Of a stretch of DNA of 64,000 nt, positions 40,782 through 48,134 are shown in pieces. How positions within the stretch are numbered: the first letter of the stretch is position 1; each line of letters starts with the position of its first letter. Origin of the DNA: JAAFIP01 sp031390175. Lineage in GTDB: Bacteria > Pseudomonadota > Gammaproteobacteria > Burkholderiales > Burkholderiaceae_C. The position numbers and the translations under genes were made by a program. The DNA lies in contig JANMTF010000310.1 in assembly GCA_031390175.1 (NCBI GenBank), forward strand, positions 1 through 64,000. The letters are read 5' to 3'. A model generated the notes under the pieces. It saw only the letters and a list, made by a program, of their open reading frames with translations. It was not told where the DNA came from and did no database searches.

Positions 40782-42646
40782 AGGATCTCCTTTAAATTAA
40801 GTTGTAATACCTTGCCTGATCGCACGACGATCAGCCATTCGCCCTCGGCTTGCTGTACCTCGGCATCACCTCGCACCACCCGGGGCTTGGCAAACCGTTG
40901 TGACGGAATACGCCACGCGAGATCTTGCAGGCCTGTTGCATGCTCCGCGCTGAGTTGCCAGCCGACGGTATTGCGTTTAAGCGCCCACTGCGTTTGCTCG
41001 CGCTGGTCCATGAATTCCGCCGCTTGCGTCATGGTCAACCAGCTGCACTGCGCCTTACGCTTGCAATTGCCAATGCTGTCGATAAACTTGCTTACCGGCT
41101 CTGCATACAGAACGGCCCCAGGCGGATGGAAATAAATCAATCGCACTGTGCGGGCCTCTTGCACATACCGGGCCACCTCCTGTAGCCAGCTGTCAAAGGT
41201 GGTGTGCGGTACGCGCTGAAAAAATGCATCCTCAGCGGTAGCCACCCTACCAAGAGTAAGCACAGGGAATGTCCATAGATTGCTGGTTCGGGCGTTTCCC
41301 ATCCATAACCTGGTGGGACCCAGGCCAATGTTGCCTGTCAGGTAGCTGGCAATCACACCGTTGTCTTGCAACCAGCGGTGCGCCCACGGTGGTTGATTGC
41401 CTAACGGAGCGGAGTATTCCCGTGGTGCTGAGCCAGCCAGGCGCGTCATGGTGCTGTGATTTTTTTGCATCAATGGCATCATCTCTTTGGCGTTAACGTC
41501 CGTGGTGTTCACACCAAAGTAGTTGTGAATCCACCCTCCGTGGCTTGCCAGCGTATGGCCTTGGCGCTGTAAATTTTTCAGCAATTGCTGCATTTCCGGG
41601 TTGTTGTCAATATCCAGACCTCCGCCGTCTCCTGGCAGGTCAACGTCAGGTCCAGCGGTCACGTGGATCGAGAATGGGCCTTCTCGCTGGAACAATCCCA
41701 TGTCAATCAACTGCTTGATCGCCGGAAGCGCAGGCTTGGCATCCACATGCCAGTTCAACACGATGGCACCGCGTCCGCGCGGCGCCTCACTCAGCTGTGG
41801 CTGCAACAGTTCATTTTTTACAAAATAGCGCAAAAATCCATGCAAAAAAATACCGTCAGAGCGTTGCTTCAAATATGTCAACGGAAGGTTGACGAAAAAC
41901 GTAACCCCTTTTCCCACCCGGTGGGTGCTGGCCAAAATGGAGCCATTTTCGTTGCGCAGCAGCACATCGCCGTTGGGGGTGCCTTTGGTGACCAAGCTGG
42001 AAAATTTCTGCGAACCTTCTCCATAGGCCACGACCTGCACCGACGCCATGTTGGCGTCTTCATCAAACGCGCGGCCACCGTCCTGCGGGGACATCGTGCG
42101 GGACATATAGCGCCCGGGGGGCAGTCCAAGTTTTTCAAAAAAGGTACTGCGTCCCACAATCGCATCGGCCTTCGTCATGCCCGCGCGTAGCTCGTGGTAC
42201 ATGGCATAGTCAAAGCCCACCAGCGGCACAAGCTCTACCTGTCCCAAAGGGTACAAGCCGTTCTGGTCCAGGGTGCCTGCGTCGTACACCACCATCAGTT
42301 TGCCGCCACCCTCCACGTATTTCTGCAATGCAACTGCCAGGCCGGGCATCATTTTTTTGTGGAAAGTGTCGGGCAAAACAGCCCCTTCCCAGCTATGCTC
42401 GTGCCGGGTGACTGCACGGATCCACTCGCTGCTGTGGACAGGTTTTAACTTGACACCATTTTCCTGTGCAGCATCCATCCAGATGCGTGCGTAATGGCCA
42501 TCCAGCGGCTCTTCATCGGGCACTAAGAGTGCCGCCGCCATGGCGACGGGACTGACATTGCGCTGATAGTCAAAATAGGCAAAACTGACCATGCCCGCAA
42601 GCAGCAGGACGAAGAATATGACTTTTTTAGATAGAAAACGCATCAT
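40778..42646 (-). CDS. Membrane-anchored polysaccharide deacetylase-like protein
   Basis: 622-residue protein with an N-terminal anchor (about 7-25, KVIFFVLLLAGMVSFAYF). Residues 30-270 resemble a glutamine-amidotransferase-like or beta-galactosidase-trimerisation-type fold (GGKLMVVYDAGTLDQNG, THRVGKGVTFFVNLPL). Residues 290-560 resemble a NodB deacetylase domain: NWHVDAKPALPAI for motif 1, SHGGWIHNYF for the metal histidines (H-x4-H), and PREYSAPLGNQPPWAHRWL for motif 3. The acid pair of motif 1 is not the canonical TFDD, so activity is unsure. It probably modifies the polymer in the periplasm. Coupled by 4-base overlaps on both sides. Confidence 0.72.
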   Translation of the reverse strand: MMRFLSKKVIFFVLLLAGMVSFAYFDYQRNVSPVAMAAALLVPDEEPLDGHYARIWMDAAQENGVKLKPVHSSEWIRAVTRHEHSWEGAVLPDTFHKKMMPGLAVALQKYVEGGGKLMVVYDAGTLDQNGLYPLGQVELVPLVGFDYAMYHELRAGMTKADAIVGRSTFFEKLGLPPGRYMSRTMSPQDGGRAFDEDANMASVQVVAYGEGSQKFSSLVTKGTPNGDVLLRNENGSILASTHRVGKGVTFFVNLPLTYLKQRSDGIFLHGFLRYFVKNELLQPQLSEAPRGRGAIVLNWHVDAKPALPAIKQLIDMGLFQREGPFSIHVTAGPDVDLPGDGGGLDIDNNPEMQQLLKNLQRQGHTLASHGGWIHNYFGVNTTDVNAKEMMPLMQKNHSTMTRLAGSAPREYSAPLGNQPPWAHRWLQDNGVIASYLTGNIGLGPTRLWMGNARTSNLWTFPVLTLGRVATAEDAFFQRVPHTTFDSWLQEVARYVQEARTVRLIYFHPPGAVLYAEPVSKFIDSIGNCKRKAQCSWLTMTQAAEFMDQREQTQWALKRNTVGWQLSAEHATGLQDLAWRIPSQRFAKPRVVRGDAEVQQAEGEWLIVVRSGKVLQLNLKEIL

Positions 42647-43635
42647 TGTTTGTCCAATACAGAATCACATGACAGAGCCACGGGCTCTACGCCGATGTGT
42701 GCCAATCCAATATCCACTGCCTCGTCCAGTACGGTCCATCCGCGGCTGCGGTCAGACACACTGTGTTTGTGACGCCAACAGCGAATCCAGTGCTGTTCTT
42801 TCACGTTGCGCGCACCCCAGGCCACCAAACCCCAGGCGTATTCGTCCTGTGTGCGCAGTAACCATGCCGTGCCCCAAAGTTTTGTCCAAGCTATGAACTC
42901 CAGCTCCAGCACGCTGCTGCTTGTCAGTCCGGTATGCCACCGATAGGTCGGCGCCAATGCCGAAGGATAGAACTCGTACCGCTCGTAGGCCTCATTGGCG
43001 GGCTGCCAATCAGGGCCCGTAAAAAAATACTTTTCCATCGACTTTTTAAGTTGCGCTGCCTCCATGAGTTGCTCAGTGGCTACAAGGCCTGCGTAGACTT
43101 CTGTGTTGTCCATCAAAAACTCAATGGGTTTGTTGGCAAAGGCTCGGTAGGTGCCTCGTGGAGTGCGCAGGCTCTGCAGCATTTGGTCAGCTTTTTTTGC
43201 GGCTACGGTACGCTGTGCGGTGTGTTTTGGAGTGTCGGCATAGGCAACGCTTTCGGGCCGCTTTTCTCGCAGCAGTGCGCGGCTGTAAAGCACATTCAGG
43301 TGCAGGAAGGTGGCAGCTGTGGAATCGTCGGCATCTGCAGGCCGGCAAGCCCGCCAGGATGTGCCCTCGGCGCAATACCGGTCAAACCCACCGTCCGCTC
43401 TTTGGCGAGGTACCAACCATGCCAGCCAGTGGTGCGTGACTTCGCTCACGTCCAGCCCGGCTTCCCAGGCAGTGATCAAGGCTTTGTTCGCAAAGTACGG
43501 GTCTACAAAATTACCCTGCGCCAACACAGAGATTGCGCCGTCCGCACGGACAAAGCGGTCAAATAGCGCGCCTGCCTGCGGGGCCGTGGTGGACATGAGT
43601 GAGGCCATAAAAAAAGAAAAAAACAGTACTTTCAT
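42643..43635 (-). CDS. Secreted alpha/alpha-barrel-like protein of the polysaccharide operon
   Basis: 330-residue exported protein. The frame is open to 43761, but the ATG at 43635 begins a clean signal peptide (MKVLFFSFFMASLMSTTAPQ) and lies 7 bases after the upstream stop, so it is preferred. The mature chain has helix-rich, Trp/Tyr/Asp-containing motifs (FANKALITAWEAGLDVSEVT, RQRADGGFDRYC, DDSTAATFLHLNVLY) like (alpha/alpha)6-barrel glycoside hydrolases, lyases or cyclases. I cannot name the family or catalytic residues. A polymer-trimming glycosidase or lyase is plausible. It overlaps the deacetylase-like gene by 4 bases. Confidence 0.65.
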   Translation of the reverse strand: MKVLFFSFFMASLMSTTAPQAGALFDRFVRADGAISVLAQGNFVDPYFANKALITAWEAGLDVSEVTHHWLAWLVPRQRADGGFDRYCAEGTSWRACRPADADDSTAATFLHLNVLYSRALLREKRPESVAYADTPKHTAQRTVAAKKADQMLQSLRTPRGTYRAFANKPIEFLMDNTEVYAGLVATEQLMEAAQLKKSMEKYFFTGPDWQPANEAYERYEFYPSALAPTYRWHTGLTSSSVLELEFIAWTKLWGTAWLLRTQDEYAWGLVAWGARNVKEQHWIRCWRHKHSVSDRSRGWTVLDEAVDIGLAHIGVEPVALSCDSVLDKQ

Positions 43636-43642
43636 GGGCCGC

Positions 43643-44539
43643 TCACACTTTGGACTGGCCAAGCGTACTGGCTCGGACGCTGCCATGCACCAGGGCGCCG
43701 GCATGCGCCACGATATGCGGCGCGCTGACACTGCTGAGTTGGTCAATGTGTCCCACCACACTGCCTTGGTGCAGTACCACAGAGTGGGCCGAACTTACCA
43801 CGCCGAATACTCTGGCGGATGGCGAAATCTCAATGCTCCCGTCGGCGAAAACGCTGCCGTGCACACAGCTGTACGCCCCCAGTTTGACATTGCCGTAGGC
43901 TTTGATGTTGCCAAATATCTGGCATTCCCGCGCCAGATATACGTCTTGGGTCACCACACAGTCGCCGCGCACCTGCGTCCTGGGCGCTGGCTGCCAGCTT
44001 CCCTCAATCCGGACAAATTTCTCTTTGGTACCGCTCTGCTGTAAGGCGGATAGTGGCAAGTCATCATCTATCTTGCGTCGTCCAGCCGCCTCCTGGGCAC
44101 CGGCTGCGATAAAGCAGACGGTCTGCGCATCTAACCATGCGAACTGGCAATCTGGCTGGACAGTCAAGGTCTGCACCGCCGCCGCTACTTCGCGCACGGT
44201 AGAGCCTGCTTGCAAAAAGATATGTTGTGCTTGCGCAGCGCTGACGCTGGCGTGATGGGCTACGAACAAATATCCAGTGCAATGGGTGGTACCCATATCG
44301 CGCCCCGGCTGGATATGCATGTCCCCCGTCACTACGGCCTCGCCCGCGTCCAGCATTGACTTTTTTGCGGCATACGCTGACGACCCGTCGTCTTGTCTAT
44401 CAATGTTTAACACATAGGGGCGTTTGCGGAGCATCTCTACCAAAGCTGGCAGCAGCGGTATGGAAAACACGCCGACCGCCAAACCGAACAGTGCCAGCGT
44501 CCATGGCAGCTGCGTAGCCAATATTTGGGTAAAGTTCAT
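43643..44539 (-). CDS. Bactofilin-like membrane protein of the polysaccharide operon
   Basis: 298-residue protein starting at the ATG at 44539, which follows the glycosyltransferase stop by 4 bases; upstream codons in this frame belong to the transferase gene's shadow. One N-terminal membrane segment (LPWTLALFGLAVGVFSIPLL) is followed by a mid-domain (AQAQHIFLQAGSTVREVAAA) and a C-terminal right-handed beta-helix-like repeat (GDCVVTQDVYLARECQIFGN, IKAYGNVKLGAYSCVHGSVF) as in bactofilins and polymer-forming proteins. It may scaffold the synthase or localise export. Confidence 0.68.
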   Translation of the reverse strand: MNFTQILATQLPWTLALFGLAVGVFSIPLLPALVEMLRKRPYVLNIDRQDDGSSAYAAKKSMLDAGEAVVTGDMHIQPGRDMGTTHCTGYLFVAHHASVSAAQAQHIFLQAGSTVREVAAAVQTLTVQPDCQFAWLDAQTVCFIAAGAQEAAGRRKIDDDLPLSALQQSGTKEKFVRIEGSWQPAPRTQVRGDCVVTQDVYLARECQIFGNIKAYGNVKLGAYSCVHGSVFADGSIEISPSARVFGVVSSAHSVVLHQGSVVGHIDQLSSVSAPHIVAHAGALVHGSVRASTLGQSKV

Positions 44540-44543
44540 ACGA

Positions 44544-45938
44544 TCACGCGGGCGTAGATAGTGCAACTGTCGCGGGCTGCGCGCGGTAACGCACCGTCTT
44601 GTCCCAGCGTAATTGACGTTTGAACAGGCGATCCAAAATAGCCAGCTCAATCGTTGCCTTGCTAATGGACACCATGCTGACCAGGAAGCCGACAATACAC
44701 AGCGGCAGCAGGCGTAACGAGCTGCGTTGCCCATCCAGGGTTGCCGCTGCGGCGATCTGGTAGAACGCGGCAAAGTTTCCAAACGATGCATATGTGAGCA
44801 TCAGCATCAAAGCCACTGCGCCGCTTAGCGCGAGGTTGTAATTGCTGTAGAACAGCAACAACGCACTCAGCCAGCCCATCATCAACAGGATCGGCATTGC
44901 ATAGATCGCCAGCAAGGCCAACCCGTCAAATTTCTCCAGTGGCCTGAGCTCGTGGTGTGCCCACATGGCCCGGGTGTGGCGAAACAGGGCCTGATTATGG
45001 CCCTTGGCCCATCGGCCAATTTGGCGGGCGCGTACCTGCCATTGCTCTGGCACCTCTTCGTAGCATTCCGCATGGTTGAGGTAGGCGGTCTTCCAGCCCT
45101 GCAGAAGAAGGCGAAAAGTGATGTCGGTATCTTCCGCCAGCACGTCGTCATGCCAACCGCCTGCATCCTCCAGCGCGCTGAGCCGCAAGCCACCGACAGT
45201 TCCCCCATATTGCGCCACTGCGCCAATATTGGACCGCGCCTGCTGGTCGACCTGGTAGCCACCGGCACGTTCCAGGTTCAGCAGACGGGTCAATAAATTG
45301 CTGCCAGCGTTTTGCGGCACGACCCGGCCCATCACAGCGCCTACCTCGGCGTCTTGAAAAGGCACCACAAGCTGCTTGATCAGTTGACGCGAGGGTAAGT
45401 AGTCGGCGTCAAACACCAGTGCAATGTCGGCCCATTTGTCACGCGCAATCCAGGCCGTTGCATCTTTCAACGCGGCCGCTTTGCCGGGCTTTCCGCTGGT
45501 ACGGTGAAAAGGCTGGATGCGACCGGGATGCTCGGCCACAACCCGCTCAATCACGGCATAAGTGTTGTCGGTAGAGCGGTCATTGACAGGCACGATCTTG
45601 ATACGGTCAGCAGGGTAGTCGGCCTGCACCAGGGCACGTAGCGCGTCTGCCACCACGGACTCTTCGTTGTGCGCTGCCACGAAGACCACCACCCGAGGCC
45701 ATGGCGCATGCGCCATGCCACTGTGCAAATGGTGCTGGCTTCCGTACAGTCGCTGCCAGGTGAAAAAATAGTGCCGCAGCGAATAAAACACCAGCATCGC
45801 TATCACCGTAAATAAAAACGTTTGCACCAGCAGCCACCACGTCAACGCTAGCGACGAGGAGTTTGCAGCGGCCATTGAATTGCTGGCAGCAAAGCCCGAA
45901 ATCAATACGGTGGCGTATTTTTTATTGAGTGTGAGCAT
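44544..45938 (-). CDS. Family 2 processive glycosyltransferase (polysaccharide synthase)
   Basis: 464-residue membrane synthase of the BcsA/PgaC/hyaluronan-synthase GT2 type. Two N-terminal TM segments precede the catalytic domain with VPVNDRSTDNT (Asp120), VFDADYLPS (Asp177/Asp179), LAEDTDITF (Asp270), and the processivity motif QIGRW (306-310). C-terminal TM segments (LALLAIYAMPILLMMGWLSA and onward) form the likely translocation channel. As first gene of the operon it sets the polymer backbone. The polymer is not identifiable; with WecB present, an N-acetylhexosamine-containing chain is a reasonable guess. Confidence 0.9.
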   Translation of the reverse strand: MLTLNKKYATVLISGFAASNSMAAANSSSLALTWWLLVQTFLFTVIAMLVFYSLRHYFFTWQRLYGSQHHLHSGMAHAPWPRVVVFVAAHNEESVVADALRALVQADYPADRIKIVPVNDRSTDNTYAVIERVVAEHPGRIQPFHRTSGKPGKAAALKDATAWIARDKWADIALVFDADYLPSRQLIKQLVVPFQDAEVGAVMGRVVPQNAGSNLLTRLLNLERAGGYQVDQQARSNIGAVAQYGGTVGGLRLSALEDAGGWHDDVLAEDTDITFRLLLQGWKTAYLNHAECYEEVPEQWQVRARQIGRWAKGHNQALFRHTRAMWAHHELRPLEKFDGLALLAIYAMPILLMMGWLSALLLFYSNYNLALSGAVALMLMLTYASFGNFAAFYQIAAAATLDGQRSSLRLLPLCIVGFLVSMVSISKATIELAILDRLFKRQLRWDKTVRYRAQPATVALSTPA

Positions 45939-46225
45939 GGTTTTGCTTTCGGTATGTGAAGGATGAAACTAAATGTGAAATATCGTCGATTCGTGTACGC
46001 TCTACACGGTAATTGTGAGAATTTCGAACTTCACGTAATTTCACCCGTGCGTCTGTATCGCTAGACAGTCCGCTGCAGCTATCGGTGGCGGTGTAGCACC
46101 TCAATGGGCCACTATTACCGGGTTGAATGAAGTCGTTCATGTTTAATAATTTCGGTACTTGGTTTGCCGGGAATGCAGAGTCTGGCGATTGAAGGATCCT
46201 GATTTTTTCGTAGTGGCGTCACTCA

Positions 46226-46246
46226 GTCTGTTCGCTAACGCACATA
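46226..46246 (-). promoter_or_regulatory. Motif A site facing the polysaccharide operon
   Basis: On the minus strand it reads TGTGCG-TTAG-CGAACAGAC, preceded by TA. It shares the exact TTAG spacer of the bphO site and the CGAACAGAC end of the alcohol dehydrogenase site. It lies about 290 bases from the synthase start. Confidence 0.5.
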
Positions 46247-46303
46247 AAAATAATTACTTTTTTAACAACGGTGATGCACCATCGGGAATGGCTAAAGAGC
46301 CAA

Positions 46304-46322
46304 CGTGCGGGACCGCACAGAC
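46304..46322 (+). promoter_or_regulatory. Motif A site upstream of the DJ-1 gene
   Basis: CGTGCG-GGAC-CGCACAGAC, 67 bases upstream of the DJ-1 copy 2 start. Full match to the consensus YGTGCG-N4-CGNACAGAC. Confidence 0.55.
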
Positions 46323-46388
46323 GCGTCGTCGGCTTGTTTGTACAGTCGAAGGCTTTGGTTTAATCGTTTTTAACTAACTGAGACGCAT

Positions 46389-47132
46389 ATGAAAGTTCTG
46401 ATGGTTTTATCGTCGCACGACGAATTGGGTGACACGGGAAAAAAGACCGGATTCTGGCTGGAAGAATTTGCTGCGCCTTACTACTACTTTGTTGATTCAG
46501 GCATTGATGTTGCAGTTGCGTCACCGTTGGGCGGGCAGCCGCCAGTGGATCCGCAAAGCGAGGATCTACCATCGCACACCGACGCAAAGCATCGGTTTAA
46601 AACGGACGCCGCTGCAAGAGCGGTATTGGCTAATACCCTGAAGTTGGCCGATGTTGCGCCTACTCAATTTGATGCGGTGTTCTACCCTGGTGGTCACGGC
46701 CCGTTGTGGGATCTGGCAGAAAATACACAGTCTATTGCGTTGATTGAAGCCATGTTGGCCACGGGTAAACCCGTCGCTGCCGTGTGCCACGGGCCTGGTG
46801 TGCTGCGCCATGTCAAGGCACTTGACGGTGGACCCATGGTGAGCGGCAGGGCGGTGACAGGATTTACAAATACCCAAGAGGAAGCGGATGGTTTATCCGA
46901 TGTCGTTCCCTTCTTGGTGGAAGACATGCTCAGGGCCAGCGGCGCGCTGTATTCCAAAGGCCGGGATTGGCAACCATATGTCATCAGCGATGGTTTACTG
47001 ATCACGGGGCAAAATCCGGCATCGTCAGAACGTGCTGCAAAGTGTTTATTGCAAAAACTCAAGGTGCTGAATGCAGTAGATGCAAAGTCCTTGCACCATC
47101 GGCAACGGGATATTTCCTGTGAGCTTAGGTAG
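46389..47132 (+). CDS. DJ-1/PfpI family protein, Hsp31/glyoxalase III-like (copy 2)
   Basis: 247 residues, collinear with copy 1 at 7861 with no gaps over the parts I aligned. Shared motifs are SSHDELGDTGKKTGFWLEEF, FYPGGHGPLWDL and the nucleophile elbow AAVCHGPGVLR (Cys133). It is likely a methylglyoxal-detoxifying or protein-repair enzyme. Unlike copy 1 it stands alone and has its own motif-A promoter. Its 3' end overlaps the convergent Crp/Fnr gene by 8 bases. Confidence 0.88.
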   Translation: MKVLMVLSSHDELGDTGKKTGFWLEEFAAPYYYFVDSGIDVAVASPLGGQPPVDPQSEDLPSHTDAKHRFKTDAAARAVLANTLKLADVAPTQFDAVFYPGGHGPLWDLAENTQSIALIEAMLATGKPVAAVCHGPGVLRHVKALDGGPMVSGRAVTGFTNTQEEADGLSDVVPFLVEDMLRASGALYSKGRDWQPYVISDGLLITGQNPASSERAAKCLLQKLKVLNAVDAKSLHHRQRDISCELR

Positions 47133-47859
47133 CCAGCGTTTGCGGCAGCAACCGGTCATATTCTTTTCTGACGACGGCGTAGCACTCGCAGCTGCGTTTT
47201 TCCAACCCCAAGCGGTCTATCACTTTGATGTGCCCCCTGGCGTAGCTGATCAGTCCCAGTTTCTGCAGTTTAAGCGCTCCTTCTGTGACACCTTCGCGCC
47301 GCACACCGAGCATGTTGGCTATCAACTCCTGGGTCATCACCAGTTCGTTGCCTGTCAGGCGGTCCATGCTGAGCAGTAGCCAGCGGCACAACTGCTGGTC
47401 TAACGAGTGGTGGCGGTTGCACACTGCAGTTTGTGCCATTTGCGTGATCAAAGCTTGCGTGTAGCGCAATAGCAAATGGAGCACTGGGCCTCCACGGTCA
47501 AATTCTTTTTTCATTACCATCGCATCAAGCCGGTAACCCTCACCCCCACTTTGCACCACGGCACGGCTGGGGGTAGAGCCACCGCCCATGAATAACGATA
47601 TCCCGACGATACCTTCATTGCCAACCACCGCCAATTCGGCGGACGCTCCGCTTTCCGTCACGAAAAGAAGTGAGATGATCGAAGTGATGGGAAAGTACAC
47701 GTGCTTCATGGTATCGCCAGACTCATACAGTGCCTGACCCAGTGGCATGTGAACCGGCTCCATCATGGGCGACCAGCGTTGCCATTCAGCGTCTGGCAGC
47801 GCGGCAAGCAGGTGATTTGCATTGCGCTTGACAGACGGATTATCTTTAGAATTTGTCAT
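47125..47859 (-). CDS. Crp/Fnr family regulator (copy 4)
   Basis: 244-residue Crp/Fnr-type regulator. The ATG at 47859 is chosen over the longer frame (to 47979) because AGGAG lies 7 bases upstream and the preceding residues are unlike the family. Beta-roll motifs are VYFPITSIISLLFVTESGAS and VGNEGIVGISLFMGGGSTPS; the helix-turn-helix is VMTQELIANMLGVRREGVTE. It is strikingly similar in motifs to the phytochrome-operon factor at 24996 (YFPIT, SLxxVTESGASAE, VVCNRHHS-like segments), so the two are close paralogues. No Fnr cysteines. Confidence 0.9.
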   Translation of the reverse strand: MTNSKDNPSVKRNANHLLAALPDAEWQRWSPMMEPVHMPLGQALYESGDTMKHVYFPITSIISLLFVTESGASAELAVVGNEGIVGISLFMGGGSTPSRAVVQSGGEGYRLDAMVMKKEFDRGGPVLHLLLRYTQALITQMAQTAVCNRHHSLDQQLCRWLLLSMDRLTGNELVMTQELIANMLGVRREGVTEGALKLQKLGLISYARGHIKVIDRLGLEKRSCECYAVVRKEYDRLLPQTLAT

Positions 47860-47995
47860 CACGAATCTCCTGGTACGCCCTTGGTGGATAGCAAAGCGCG
47901 GCAACGGCGTCTCTAACGTGTAAGCGTATACGCAGCAGGCGCACCACGTATGTACGCTGCGGAACATAGCTGGGTGCATGACGAAAAAAAAGCTG

Positions 47996-48012
47996 TTGTC
48001 CTACAGTGACAA
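47996..48012. promoter_or_regulatory. Motif B site between crp copy 4 and recombinase-like gene
   Basis: TTGTCCTACA (47996-48005) overlaps the inverted repeat TTGTC (47996-48000) / GACAA (48008-48012). It could serve either divergent gene, about 130 bases from each start. Confidence 0.4.
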
Positions 48013-48134
48013 TGCGCTATACAAGGTGCTCGGTGTACTAAAGCACGGACAAAGATGGCGGAGTGTTTGTAAACTAGGCTCGTAGATGAATAAAGCAGAA
48101 AAACTTTACCCAGCGATTTCGACCCAAGTGCCGC

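Larger units (their letters stand above)
45939..46388. other. Divergent intergenic region between polysaccharide operon and DJ-1 gene
   Basis: 450 bases with no convincing gene. It carries two motif-A sites in opposite orientations (46226-46246 facing the polysaccharide operon, 46304-46322 facing the DJ-1 gene). A 72-codon frame at 46159 shows no coding signs. Confidence 0.6.

Noticed and set aside
46159..46377. 72-codon frame upstream of DJ-1 copy 2
   Set aside because: No ribosome site, no similarity pattern, and it covers two motif-A sites; more likely promoter DNA.
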